A DNA stretch of 64,000 bases from Bradyrhizobium quebecense (GTDB lineage Bacteria; Pseudomonadota; Alphaproteobacteria; Rhizobiales; Xanthobacteraceae). The position numbers were made by a program, and so were the translations under genes. This document shows positions 18,460-26,875 of the stretch, piece after piece (position 1 is the first letter of the stretch; every line of letters starts with the position of its first letter). Location: positions 6,014,001 through 6,078,000 of the forward strand of contig NZ_CP088022.1 in assembly GCF_013373795.3 (NCBI RefSeq), read 5' to 3'. The notes under the pieces were generated by a model. The model had not been told where the DNA came from. It was given only the letters and a program-made list of their open reading frames with translations, and made no database searches.

Positions 18460-19278
18460 ATGTCGTCATACACATCGATCTCATCCGAAAAACTGTCTCG
18501 TCTCATCGGTACGGCCAAGGCGCCGGCGCTTGTCGACGTTCGCCTCGATGAGGATTTCGTCGCCGATCCGCGCTTGATCCCGGGCGCTATCCGGCGCTCC
18601 CATCTCGACGTCGAGGATTGGGCTTCCGGCCTCTCCGGCCAATCCGTGGTCGTCGTCTGCCAGAGGGGGCAGAAACTGGCCGAAGGCACCGCCGCCTGGC
18701 TGCGGTGCAGCAACATTGCAGCTGAAGTTCTGGAGGGTGGGCACCTCGGCTGGAGGGAAGCGGAACTTCCGACCGTTCCCGCCGACAGGATTCCGAAACG
18801 TGACGGGCGCGGCCGCACCATCTGGGTGACGCGATCGCGACCGAAGATCGATCGCATCGCCTGTCCGTGGCTGATCCGACGCTTTGTCGATCCCGCGGCC
18901 GTCTTTCTGTTCGTCACATCGGCGGAGGTCGAAGGCGTCGCCGACCGATTCGAGGCCACGCCGTTCGATATCGAGAATGTGTTCTGGAGCCATCGCGGCG
19001 AACTCTGCACGTTCGACGTCATGGTGAAGGAATTTGGTCTCTCGACGCCGGCGCTGGAGCGGCTCGCGACGATGGTGCGCGCCGCGGACACCGCGCGGCT
19101 CGAGCTTTCGCCGGAGGCGTCCGGACTGCTCGCCGCCTCGCTCGGCCTGTCGCGCATGTTCGACGACGACCTCGAACAGTTGAGCGCCGGCATGCTGCTC
19201 TACGACGCCTTCTATCGCTGGTGCCGCGACGCGACCCGCGAGACGCACAACTGGCCGACCAGCAAGGTGAAGCCATGA
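18460..19278 (+). CDS. chrB: Rhodanese-ChrB fusion, chromate resistance/regulatory protein
   Basis: A 272-residue two-domain protein. Residues about 1-100 are rhodanese-like: LVDVRLDEDFVADPRLIPGA and VVVVCQRGQKLAEGTAAWLR, with the active-site loop CQRGQK, so the catalytic Cys is present. Residues about 120-270 are the ChrB C-terminal domain: IWVTRSRPKIDRIACPWLIR, RFVDPAAVFLFV, FDVMVKEFGL, LLYDAFYRWCRD. ChrB senses or binds chromate in known chr operons. The start has AAGGA 6 bp upstream and avoids a longer reading over the promoter. The stop overlaps the chrA start as ATGA, so the two are coupled. The rhodanese fusion suggests a sulfur-relay or redox role, which is inference. Confidence 0.85.
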   Translation: MSSYTSISSEKLSRLIGTAKAPALVDVRLDEDFVADPRLIPGAIRRSHLDVEDWASGLSGQSVVVVCQRGQKLAEGTAAWLRCSNIAAEVLEGGHLGWREAELPTVPADRIPKRDGRGRTIWVTRSRPKIDRIACPWLIRRFVDPAAVFLFVTSAEVEGVADRFEATPFDIENVFWSHRGELCTFDVMVKEFGLSTPALERLATMVRAADTARLELSPEASGLLAASLGLSRMFDDDLEQLSAGMLLYDAFYRWCRDATRETHNWPTSKVKP

Positions 19279-20666
19279 CGGACGTCGCAACGACACCAAG
19301 GGCGCGCGGAGAGGAGCACGCGCACGGCATCTCATTTCACGAGGCGCTGCTCGTCTGGATGCGTGTCGCCATCCTGAGCTTCGGCGGACCGGCCGGCCAG
19401 ATCGCCGTGATGCATCGCATTCTGGTCGAGGAGAAGAACTGGATATCGGAAGGACGTTTCCTGCACGCCCTCAACTACTGCATGCTGCTGCCGGGACCGG
19501 AAGCGCAGCAGCTCGCGACCTATATCGGTTGGTTGCTGCACCGGACGCTTGGGGGCATCGTGGCAGGCGGATTGTTCATCCTGCCCGGCATCTTCGCCAT
19601 CATGGGCCTCAGCTACGTCTACGCAGCGTACGGCAATGTGGGGTTTGTGGAGGCCCTGTTCTTCGGCCTGAAGGCCGCGGTGCTTGCCATCGTCATCCAG
19701 GCCGTGGTGCGGGTCGGCAAACGCGCGCTGCGCAACCGGGTGATGGTCGCGCTCGCGGCCATCGCCTTTGTCGCGATCTTCTTCTTCGCCGTGCCGTTTC
19801 CACTGATCATCGGAGCCGCGGCCGTCGTCGGCCTCGTCGGCGCACGCCTGGGCCGGCCGGAATTTGCAGCCGTCGAGCATGGCGGGAAGAGCTCAGCCGC
19901 GATCGACAGCATGCTCGGCGACGCGGTGCCGGATCACGTCCGTCCCAACGCATCGCGCGCCTTGCGGGTCGGCGCGGTCTGGCTCGCGCTTTGGCTTATC
20001 CCGGTGTTCGGGCTGCTCATCGTCTTGGGGCCCGGCGACGTGTTCACCCAGATCGCGATCTTCTTCAGCAAGATGGCGATGGTGACGTTCGGCGGAGCCT
20101 ACGCCGTGCTCGCCTACGTCGCGCAGCAGGCGGCGGAATATTATCACTGGGTTAGCGCACGCGAGATGCTGGACGGGCTCGGCATGGCCGAGACCACGCC
20201 CGGCCCGCTCATCATGGTGGTTCAGTTCGTGGGCTTCATGGCCGCGTTCCGTGAGGCAAGCGGGCTGTCTCCGATGCTAGCCGCCACGCTCGGCGGGTTG
20301 CTGGCGACATGGGTGACGTTCACACCGTGCTTCCTGTGGATCTTCGTCGGCGCGCCCTACATCGAAGCGCTGCGCGGCAACAAGGTGCTGGCGGGCGCGC
20401 TTTCGGCGATCACGGCCGCCGTGGTCGGCGTGATCCTCAACCTGTCGATCTGGTTTGCGCTGCATACGCTGTTTCGGCAAACCTTTGCGATGCACGGGCT
20501 TGGCCTGTCGTTCGACGCGCCGGTGCCTGATAGCATCGAGTGGCCTGCGCTTGCGCTGTCCGTCGCCGCCGCCATCGCGATCTTCCGTTTCAATGTGGGG
20601 ATGCTCAGCGTCCTCGCAGCGTCCTGCATCACGGGCGTGCTGCTGCGCCTGGCAGGTCTCATCTGA
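19275..20666 (+). CDS. chrA: Chromate transporter ChrA
   Basis: A 463-residue polytopic membrane protein of the long-chain CHR family, which expels chromate. It has two homologous halves. The first starts RVAILSFGGPAGQIAVMHRI and has YCMLLPGPEAQQLATYIGWL. The second has MAMVTFGGAYAVLAYVAQQA and MAETTPGPLIMVVQFVGFMA. The duplicated FGG and PGP signatures are thus both present. The preferred ATG overlaps the end of chrB (ATGA). A PepSY-type small protein follows after about 60 bp. ChrB control is inferred from gene order. Confidence 0.93.
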   Translation: MTDVATTPRARGEEHAHGISFHEALLVWMRVAILSFGGPAGQIAVMHRILVEEKNWISEGRFLHALNYCMLLPGPEAQQLATYIGWLLHRTLGGIVAGGLFILPGIFAIMGLSYVYAAYGNVGFVEALFFGLKAAVLAIVIQAVVRVGKRALRNRVMVALAAIAFVAIFFFAVPFPLIIGAAAVVGLVGARLGRPEFAAVEHGGKSSAAIDSMLGDAVPDHVRPNASRALRVGAVWLALWLIPVFGLLIVLGPGDVFTQIAIFFSKMAMVTFGGAYAVLAYVAQQAAEYYHWVSAREMLDGLGMAETTPGPLIMVVQFVGFMAAFREASGLSPMLAATLGGLLATWVTFTPCFLWIFVGAPYIEALRGNKVLAGALSAITAAVVGVILNLSIWFALHTLFRQTFAMHGLGLSFDAPVPDSIEWPALALSVAAAIAIFRFNVGMLSVLAASCITGVLLRLAGLI

Positions 20667-20724
20667 ACGGAGCGGCACGCGTCACGAGAACCTGGGGCAG
20701 CACAACACAACCAGGAGAACGACC

Positions 20725-20958
20725 ATGCAGAAAACAACCCTCTCGCATTTGATCCTCGCGCTTGCGATCGCGGCCGGCGCGATGCCCGCCAACGCCCTGA
20801 CGCAGGACGAGCTTGTCGCGAAGCTTCAGGCCGCCGGCTACGGGAACATCGGCGACGTCAAATCGACGGCCGAGGGTATGACGGCGAAGGCGATGAAGAA
20901 CGGCAAGCCCGTGAGGCTCGTGATCGACAGCAGCGGTCAGGTCAAGGAGCAGGACTGA
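20725..20958 (+). CDS. Small periplasmic PepSY-like protein
   Basis: A 77-residue protein with a signal peptide (MQKTTLSHLILALAIAAGAM, cleavage near ANA-LT). The mature part (LTQDELVAKLQAAGYGNIGD, then a K-rich strand ending DSSGQVKEQD) is a single PepSY-like unit. Such proteins inhibit proteases or modulate membrane redox partners. The gene has AGGAGAACGACC before its ATG and lies between chrA and another exported protein, so it probably belongs to the chromate operon. The role there is unknown. Confidence 0.75.
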   Translation: MQKTTLSHLILALAIAAGAMPANALTQDELVAKLQAAGYGNIGDVKSTAEGMTAKAMKNGKPVRLVIDSSGQVKEQD

Positions 20959-21002
20959 GGTCCTGGCGAAACCACCACAATCGAACTGAACGAGGAGCAA
21001 TC

Positions 21003-21338
21003 ATGCCCAAATCAACCTTGGCACTGTGTGTCGCCCTGCTCTGGCCCGCAATGTCTCTCGCGACGCCAAGCGACGACAGCGAGCCGCAGCAAGCCGTCGT
21101 TGCACTGGCCGCGACGGCGGCGGTCCAGCCGCCGGCGACCGAGATCCTGCGCGGCGTCGTCGACAGCATCGATGAACGCAACAACACGATCAGGATACGC
21201 CTGTCTCCGGACAGAATAGAGCCGTTCAAGGTTCAGGACGGCCTGCTCTTCAACGCCGTTCGCTTCGGCGAGCCCGTCGCGTTCTCGGTGCAGGACATCT
21301 CGGGATTCCGGACCATCGTCGGGCTCACGAAGGAATAG
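21003..21338 (+). CDS. Small exported protein, OB-fold/DUF1344-like
   Basis: A 111-residue protein with a Sec signal (MPKSTLALCVALLWPAMSLA) and a low-complexity alanine linker. The compact end, GVVDSIDERNNTIRIRLS to PFKVQDGLLFNAVRFGEPVA, resembles small periplasmic OB-fold proteins such as DUF1344/CusF, but the Met/His copper ligands of CusF are not seen. GGAGCAATC precedes the ATG. It sits 44 bp after the PepSY-like gene and about 60 bp before the superoxide dismutase, inside the chromate operon. Confidence 0.65.
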   Translation: MPKSTLALCVALLWPAMSLATPSDDSEPQQAVVALAATAAVQPPATEILRGVVDSIDERNNTIRIRLSPDRIEPFKVQDGLLFNAVRFGEPVAFSVQDISGFRTIVGLTKE

Positions 21339-21396
21339 CGCGAACTTTTGCGCCTTAGATCCAAAAGTATCGGCATTTCCAACATCAGGAGGACCA

Positions 21397-22116
21397 ATGA
21401 CCATCAACACCGAGCGCCGAAACTTCATCACCGCGGTCGGCGCGGCCACCGCGTCGGCAGTCGTGCTGGGCGCCAACCAAGCCGCTGCCGAAACCAAGCA
21501 GCAGACAGGAACCAGGGCCATGTCCTATCAGGCAAAACCGATGTCGTTCGACCCGAAATCGATCAGCGGCATCTCGGAGAAGATTCTCGTCAGCCATTAC
21601 GAGAACAATTACGTCGGCGCGGTGAAGCGGCTGAATGCCATCGGCACGCAGCTTGCCGAACTCGACTTCGCCAAGGCGCCGAACTTTGTGATCAACGGCC
21701 TGAAGCGCGAGGAGCTGATCGCAGCGAACTCGATGATCCTGCATGAAGTCTATTTCGATGGACTCGGCGGCGCCGGCAAACCGAACGGAGCGCTCGCCGA
21801 GGCGATTACGCGCGACTTCGGCAGCATGGAGCGCTGGCAGACGGAATTCGCGGCGATGGGCAAGGCCGAAGGTGGCGGTTCGGGGTGGGTGATCCTCGCT
21901 TACTCGCCCCGCGACAAGCGGCTGGTCAATCAATGGGCCGCGGATCATACGACGACGCTGGCCGGGGGCCGTCCGGTCCTGGTGCTCGACATGTATGAGC
22001 ACGCCTATCACATGGACTTCGGTGCCGCCGCAGCCCGCTATGTCGACGTCTACATGGAGGCCATTCGCTGGGACAATGCAGCCCGGCTTTACGAGCAATA
22101 CGCGAAGGAGACGTGA
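21397..22116 (+). CDS. chrC: Tat-exported Fe/Mn superoxide dismutase (chrC-type)
   Basis: A 239-residue Fe/Mn SOD with an N-terminal twin-arginine signal (ERRNFITAVGAATASAVVLG), so periplasmic. Metal ligands are readable: His67 (VSHYENNYVG), His116 (MILHEVYFDGL), Asp198 and His202 (LDMYEHAYHMDFG). The second-shell residues differ from classic SodB (DMYEHAY for DVWEHAY), so Fe or Mn cannot be chosen. In characterised chr operons, chrC encodes an SOD that handles superoxide made during Cr(VI) reduction, and it occupies the same place here. AGGAGG precedes the ATG. Confidence 0.88.
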   Translation: MTINTERRNFITAVGAATASAVVLGANQAAAETKQQTGTRAMSYQAKPMSFDPKSISGISEKILVSHYENNYVGAVKRLNAIGTQLAELDFAKAPNFVINGLKREELIAANSMILHEVYFDGLGGAGKPNGALAEAITRDFGSMERWQTEFAAMGKAEGGGSGWVILAYSPRDKRLVNQWAADHTTTLAGGRPVLVLDMYEHAYHMDFGAAAARYVDVYMEAIRWDNAARLYEQYAKET

Positions 22117-22274
22117 GGAGAGACGTGGAGCGGCGCTGCCGGTTCCATTTGGTGGGCGCGTTGCCAAACACTGCTGCGTTATCGGCATTGAGAACGCGCC
22201 TCCGCCATTCTAGATCAGAGCTTGCCCCTCCCCCCGGGCGCTGTCACCGCGCCGCTCCACCGAAGAGTTAGTCT

Positions 22275-22991
22275 ATGCGACCCCACATCATCTGCCACAT
22301 GGGCACGTCGATCGACGGCCGGCTGCATCCCAGCCGCTTCACCAAGCCGGCCGCCGGCATCCCGGCCGACGTGCTGCGCTCCCACTATGAGAGGATCCAT
22401 GACGGCTTCAATGCCGATGGATGGATCATCGGCCGCGTGACCATGAACGAGATGGCCAAGGGAACCGAGCGGCACATAGCCAACCCACCGAGACTGCCGC
22501 GCGAGCCGCATCTCGGCAACCGCAACGGCCGCAAGCTCGCTGTTGGCATCGATCCGTCGGGCCGCGTGCATTTCGGCAAGGACAATGTCGGCGGCGATCA
22601 CGCCGTTGCGGTGCTCGGCGAGCAAGTCTCGGACAGCCATCTCGCCTCGCTGCGCGAGGACGGCGCGTCCTACATCTTTGCCGGGGCGAAGGGCGACGAT
22701 CTGGCGAGCGCGATGACCCAGCTCGCGGCGCTGTTCGGCGCCAAGACGCTGCTGCTCGAAGGCGGCGGCGGGATCAATGGCGCGTTCCTGAAGCAGGGGC
22801 TGATCGACGAGTTCAGCACATTGATCCATCCGGCCGTCGACGGCGTCGCGGGATCGCAGAGCATCGTCGACTATCACGGCCCGGACGGCGACCGCCCCGG
22901 CGCCGGCCAGTCGCTCCGGCTCACGCACTGCGAGACGCTGGAAGGCGGCATGGTCTGGCTGCGTCACGCCGTGGAGCGCGCACCGGGCTGA
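22275..22991 (+). CDS. RibD C-terminal/dihydrofolate-reductase-like protein
   Basis: A 238-residue cytosolic protein of the RibD C-terminal domain superfamily, expected to bind NADPH. It begins RPHIICHMGTSIDGRLHPSR, with the ICxMxxSxDG strand of the family, and ends with GAKTLLLEGGGGINGAFLKQ, the conserved glycine-rich segment, then LIDEFSTLIHPAVDG. Stand-alone members reduce varied small molecules; it is not the fused RibD of riboflavin synthesis. It converges on the TetR gene with only 5 bp between stops. Confidence 0.85.
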   Translation: MRPHIICHMGTSIDGRLHPSRFTKPAAGIPADVLRSHYERIHDGFNADGWIIGRVTMNEMAKGTERHIANPPRLPREPHLGNRNGRKLAVGIDPSGRVHFGKDNVGGDHAVAVLGEQVSDSHLASLREDGASYIFAGAKGDDLASAMTQLAALFGAKTLLLEGGGGINGAFLKQGLIDEFSTLIHPAVDGVAGSQSIVDYHGPDGDRPGAGQSLRLTHCETLEGGMVWLRHAVERAPG

Positions 22992-22996
22992 GCGGC

Positions 22997-23725
22997 CTAT
23001 TGCTGGGGACCATCCGCCCAGCCGCTCCTGCATCCCGCGACGAAAAACCCGACGCCGCGCGCGACGTGCTCATCGAGCTCGGGATCGAGCGCCTTGAGGT
23101 CGACTTCGTAGAGAGCCCGCAGCAGCATCGGTACCGCGATGATGTCGAGGAACAGGCGCGCCGTGGTCGGCAGGTGCTCCGGCGCGAAGGCCGGCAGCTT
23201 GCCGAGTTCGTCGGATCGCGTCAGGTCGCGCAGCAGGTGAACGCCGAACTCGGTGGCGAGCGCGCGCGCCCTGCGGTTGACGGTGGCGGCGAGATCCGGG
23301 AAGCGATGCGCCTCCGCGATCGCAAGCCGCATCAGGCCGATCCGGTCGGCGTCGAGGCCCCAATGCAACAGGGTCGAGGCGACGCTGGTGAGGCGCTCCT
23401 CCACCGTCGCGCCGAGCGGCGCGTCCGCCTTGAACTCTGCGATTCGTGACAGGATGTCCCGCGTCACCACCTCGGTGAACAGCGCGCGCTTGTCGCGAAA
23501 GCGCGCATAGATGGTGCGCTTGCCGGAGCGCGCGGCCTCCGCAATCTCGTCGATACTGGCGCCTTCGAACCCGCGCTCAAGGAACACCTCGCGTGCGGCA
23601 TCGAGGATGCGCGCATCGACCTCGCCGGCCAATTCCTTCGGCGGCCGGCCCGCGCGCACCTCGACCGGCCCGGTCGCCGCCCTGGTCTTGCGCGCCCGCG
23701 GCATCTTCAGGGTACTGGTGGTCAT
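22997..23725 (-). CDS. TetR-family regulator of the emrAB-type pump
   Basis: A 242-residue regulator. A basic N-terminal tail (MPRARKTRAATGPVEVRAGR) precedes the TetR helix-turn-helix: ILDAAREVFLERGFEGASID, EIAEAARSGKRTIYARFRDK (about residues 40-82). The C-terminal part has the WxxD/G ligand-domain pattern, with FVAGCRSGWADG at the end. It is transcribed divergently from the emrA-like gene with two near-identical 16-bp palindromes between them, so it most likely represses the pump and itself. The ATG at 23725 is the start that gives the usual length; the longer open frame would run over the operators. Confidence 0.87.
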   Translation of the reverse strand: MTTSTLKMPRARKTRAATGPVEVRAGRPPKELAGEVDARILDAAREVFLERGFEGASIDEIAEAARSGKRTIYARFRDKRALFTEVVTRDILSRIAEFKADAPLGATVEERLTSVASTLLHWGLDADRIGLMRLAIAEAHRFPDLAATVNRRARALATEFGVHLLRDLTRSDELGKLPAFAPEHLPTTARLFLDIIAVPMLLRALYEVDLKALDPELDEHVARGVGFFVAGCRSGWADGPQQ

Positions 23726-23772
23726 CAGTCTTCCCCGGGTTCCATGGGCCGGTCCGGCCGGTAACATCAAGC

Positions 23773-23801
23773 AATATAGCCTTATCACATCTAGTTGTAA
23801 A
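23773..23801 (-). promoter_or_regulatory. Predicted tetR promoter
   Basis: On the minus strand, TTTACA (23801-23796) and TATATT (23778-23773) are separated by exactly 17 bp, about 50 bp before the tetR start. The -35 lies one base from the upstream palindrome at 23803-23818. Confidence 0.6.
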
Positions 23802-23802
23802 T

Positions 23803-23818
23803 AGAACGATACAGTTCC
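23803..23818. promoter_or_regulatory. TetR operator candidate 1
   Basis: AGAACGATACAGTTCC, an imperfect 16-bp palindrome matching operator 2 at 13 of 16 positions. It lies between the -35 boxes of the two divergent promoters. Confidence 0.65.
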
Positions 23819-23825
23819 GTTTCTA

Positions 23826-23854
23826 TTGACGCTGCGCTGCCGCGAGACTATTTG
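23826..23854 (+). promoter_or_regulatory. Predicted emrA promoter
   Basis: TTGACG (23826-23831) and TATTTG (23849-23854) with a 17-bp spacer. The predicted transcription start lies just before or within operator 2, so repressor binding there would block initiation. Confidence 0.55.
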
Positions 23855-23865
23855 CCGCACAGAAC

Positions 23866-23881
23866 GGAACGGTACCGTTCC
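23866..23881. promoter_or_regulatory. TetR operator candidate 2
   Basis: GGAACGGTACCGTTCC is a perfect 16-bp palindrome. Its centre is 63 bp from operator 1, about six helical turns, which would put both sites on the same face of the DNA. Confidence 0.7.
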
Positions 23882-23929
23882 CTTTTGCGAAAACCTTGCA
23901 TACCTCGCCCGACAGCAGGAGCAGCCATC

Positions 23930-25192
23930 ATGTTCGAAGACACTGTTTTGGAGCGCGACCAAGGAGGGCACGAGAGCATCGAGGGTTCACCCTCGGCACC
24001 CGCCTCACACGAGCCCAACGTCACATCCGAGCGGTCGGAGGTCACCGCGCGGGCGCCCGCGCAGGAGCGCCCTGCAAGCAAGGAGCCCGCCCCGCCGGAA
24101 GTCGCCCCACAGCGGCGCGGCTTCCTGCGCCGCCGTCCGGTGGTCTCCGCGATCGGCGCTGTGCTGCTCGCCGCCACGCTCGGCGGCGGCACCCTCTACA
24201 TGGACTACACCGGGCATTTCGAATCCACCGATGACGCCTTCATCGCGGCGCGGCAGTTCGCGCTCGCGCCAAAAGTCTCCGGCTACATCACTGCGGTTCC
24301 GGTCACCGACAACCAGCACATCGCCGCCGGCGACGTGATCGCGCGCATCGACGACCGCGACTATCGCGTCGCGCTGGCGCAGGCCGAGGCGCAGGTCGCG
24401 GCCGCGCAGGCCAGCATCCAGAATGTCGATGCCCAGCTCGACGTGCAGCAGGCGCAGATATCAGCCAACCAGGCCCAGGTCGACCAGGCCCAGGCGGCGC
24501 TGACCTTCGCCCAGCAGCAGGCGACGCGCTACCAGCATCTGGAACAGACCGGCTACGGCACGGTGCAGAATTCCGAGCAGTACACCTCGCAACTGCATCA
24601 GCAGCAGGCGTCTCTGTTGAGCGCGCAGGCGACGCTCAACCTGGCGCAGCGCCAGGTGGAATCGCTGAAGGCGCAGCGCAAGAGCGCGGTCGCCAACCTT
24701 GCCCAGGCCGGGGCGCAGCGCGACCAGGCCAAGCTCAACCTGTCCTACACCACGGTCACCGCCGCGCAGCCGGGCCGCGTCGTCAATCTGTCGGCGGCGG
24801 TCGGCCAATTCGCGCAGGCCGGCACCAACCTCACGATGTTCGTGCCCGACCAGACCTGGGTCACCGCGAACTTCAAGGAGATCCAGCTCGACCAGATGCG
24901 TCCGGGCGAGAAGGTGACGCTGAAGATCGACGCCTATCCCGGCCGCACGATCAAAGGCCATGTCGAGAGCGTGCAGCCGGGATCGGGCACCGCGTTCTCG
25001 CTGCTGCCGGCGCAGAACGCCACCGGCAACTACGTCAAGATCGTGCAGCGCGTGCCGGTGAAGATCGTGATGGACGATCCGCCGACCGACGTCGCGCTCG
25101 GCCCGGGCATGTCTGTCGTCCCGACCGTGCGGATCAACCCCGCGCCGTCGCTGCTCGAGCGTCTTGAGAAGTTGAATTTTGGGAGGCAGTAA
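23930..25192 (+). CDS. emrA: EmrA/HlyD-type membrane fusion protein
   Basis: A 420-residue periplasmic adaptor for the following DHA2 transporter. A cytoplasmic Pro/Glu-rich tail (about 1-65) precedes one membrane helix (VVSAIGAVLLAATLGGGTLY, about 72-92). After it come FESTDDAFIAARQFALAPKV and the half-lipoyl motif, then a long Gln/Ala-rich alpha-helical hairpin (about 150-270, coiled coil), and NLSYTTVTAAQPGRVVNLSA with the second half-motif. AGGAGCAGCC precedes the ATG. The TAA stop overlaps the emrB start (TAATG). The divergent TetR protein probably represses the pair; substrates are likely hydrophobic toxic compounds. Confidence 0.9.
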   Translation: MFEDTVLERDQGGHESIEGSPSAPASHEPNVTSERSEVTARAPAQERPASKEPAPPEVAPQRRGFLRRRPVVSAIGAVLLAATLGGGTLYMDYTGHFESTDDAFIAARQFALAPKVSGYITAVPVTDNQHIAAGDVIARIDDRDYRVALAQAEAQVAAAQASIQNVDAQLDVQQAQISANQAQVDQAQAALTFAQQQATRYQHLEQTGYGTVQNSEQYTSQLHQQQASLLSAQATLNLAQRQVESLKAQRKSAVANLAQAGAQRDQAKLNLSYTTVTAAQPGRVVNLSAAVGQFAQAGTNLTMFVPDQTWVTANFKEIQLDQMRPGEKVTLKIDAYPGRTIKGHVESVQPGSGTAFSLLPAQNATGNYVKIVQRVPVKIVMDDPPTDVALGPGMSVVPTVRINPAPSLLERLEKLNFGRQ

Positions 25193-26796
25193 TGAGCGCG
25201 GCCGCAATCGACGCCAAAGGCATCCCGGCTCCGAGCGTTGCCGTCAATCCCTGGCTGATCGCGATCGTGGTTGCGCTCGCGAGCTTCATGGAGGTGCTCG
25301 ACACCACCATCGCCAACGTCGCGCTGCCCTACATCGCAGGCGGCATGGGCGTGAGCGAGGACGAGGCCTCCTGGGTGGTCACGACCTACCTGGTGTCCAA
25401 CGCCATCATCCTGACCGCCTCCGGCTTTCTCGCAAGAATGCTGGGCCGCAAGACCTTCTTCCTGATCTGCCTCGGCATCTTCACGGTGAGTTCGGTGCTG
25501 TGCGGCTTCGCGCCCAATCTGAACGCACTGCTGCTGTTCCGCATCCTGCAGGGTCTCGGCGGCGGCGGCATGGTGCCGGTGGCGCAGTCGATCCTCGCCG
25601 ACGCCTTCCCGCCGGCCAAGCGCGGCCAGGCGTTTGCGGTGTTCGGCATCGCCGTGGTGGTGGCGCCGGTGGTCGGGCCGACGCTCGGCGGCTGGCTGTC
25701 CGACAATCTGTCCTGGCACTGGTGCTTCCTGATCAACGCCCCGGTCGGCGTGTTCGCGATCGCGCTGATCGCAGCAGTGCTGCAAGAGCCCGCGAAGGCC
25801 AAGGGAGCGCAGAAGGCCGCACAGCCGCAGAACAACAGCTTCGATTTCGTCGGCTTCGCGCTGGTTGCGACCTTCCTCGGCGCGCTCGAGGTGACGCTCG
25901 ACCGCGGCCTCGAGGACGACTGGTTCTCTTCGCCCTTCATCATCACCTTTGCGGCGATCAGCGCCGTGGCGTTCGTGCTGATGATCCCGTGGGAGATGAC
26001 CCGCCGCAATCCGATGATCGACCTGCGCATGGTCGCGACCCGGCAATTCGGCGCCTGCTTCCTGGTGATGCTGGCGACCGGCGCCATCCTGCTTGCGACC
26101 ACCCAGTTCCTGCCGCAGCTGGTGCAACAGGATTTCGGCTACACCGCGACCTGGGCCGGCCTCGTGCTCTCGCCCGGCGGCGTGGTCACCATGGTGATGA
26201 TGTTCGCGGTCGGCCGGCTCGCCGCCAAGGTGCAGCCGAAATATTTGATCGTCGCCGGCGCGCTGGTGATCGCCGCCTCGATGTACAGCATGACCAACGT
26301 CTACGGCGATCTCGGCTTCTGGTTCATGGCGCGCTCGCGCATGCTGATCGGCGTCGGTCTGCCTCTGATCTTCGTGCCGATCATGGCGGCGTCCTATGAC
26401 GGCATTCCGCCTGACAAGACCGACCAGGCCTCCGCGCTGATCAACGCGGCGCGCAACACCGGCGGCTCGATCGGCGTCTCGATCGTCTCCAACGTGCTGA
26501 CGCATCGCCAGCAATTCCATCAGAGCCGGCTGGTTGAGCAGGTGACGCCGTCGAGCCCGCAATACCAGGACACGCTGCACCAGGTCACCGACTTCTTCGT
26601 CGCCCAGGGCAATTCGCTGGCGCAGGCGCACCAGCAGGCGATCCAGTGGATCGGGCAGCAGGTGCAGACCCAGGCCTCGTTCCTGTCCTACATGGATGCG
26701 TTCTGGGTCCTGATGCTGATCGCGCTCTCGGCGATCCCGCTGGCGCTGACCTTGCGCAAGGTCAAGCTCGGCGGCCCCGCGCCGGTCGGTCATTGA
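25192..26796 (+). CDS. emrB: EmrB-type DHA2 multidrug efflux MFS transporter
   Basis: A 534-residue 14-helix major facilitator of the DHA2 family. Signatures: ASFMEVLDTTIANVALPYIA in helix 1 (motif D1), VTTYLVSNAIILTASGFLAR and LGRKTFF (motif A), FRILQGLGGGGMVPVAQSIL (motif B), and GPTLGGWLSDNLSWHWCFLI (motif C, antiporter). The C-terminus includes the Gln-rich loop before the last helix (QAHQQAIQWIGQQVQTQASF). It should work as a proton antiporter with the EmrA-like adaptor, crossing the outer membrane with a TolC-like channel encoded elsewhere. Confidence 0.93.
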   Translation: MSAAAIDAKGIPAPSVAVNPWLIAIVVALASFMEVLDTTIANVALPYIAGGMGVSEDEASWVVTTYLVSNAIILTASGFLARMLGRKTFFLICLGIFTVSSVLCGFAPNLNALLLFRILQGLGGGGMVPVAQSILADAFPPAKRGQAFAVFGIAVVVAPVVGPTLGGWLSDNLSWHWCFLINAPVGVFAIALIAAVLQEPAKAKGAQKAAQPQNNSFDFVGFALVATFLGALEVTLDRGLEDDWFSSPFIITFAAISAVAFVLMIPWEMTRRNPMIDLRMVATRQFGACFLVMLATGAILLATTQFLPQLVQQDFGYTATWAGLVLSPGGVVTMVMMFAVGRLAAKVQPKYLIVAGALVIAASMYSMTNVYGDLGFWFMARSRMLIGVGLPLIFVPIMAASYDGIPPDKTDQASALINAARNTGGSIGVSIVSNVLTHRQQFHQSRLVEQVTPSSPQYQDTLHQVTDFFVAQGNSLAQAHQQAIQWIGQQVQTQASFLSYMDAFWVLMLIALSAIPLALTLRKVKLGGPAPVGH

Positions 26797-26820
26797 CGAG
26801 TGCAGAGCCCAACTGCGATA

Positions 26821-26847
26821 CGCCCGCGCCAAAGATCGGCGCGGGCG
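26821..26847. terminator. Bidirectional terminator between emrB and the LysR gene
   Basis: A perfect 10-bp GC stem, CGCCCGCGCC / GGCGCGGGCG, with a 7-base loop, lies between the convergent stops of emrB and the LysR gene. There is no long T run on either side. Confidence 0.6.
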
Positions 26848-26875
26848 CATCGATTCGAGATCCTATCGGCGCAGA

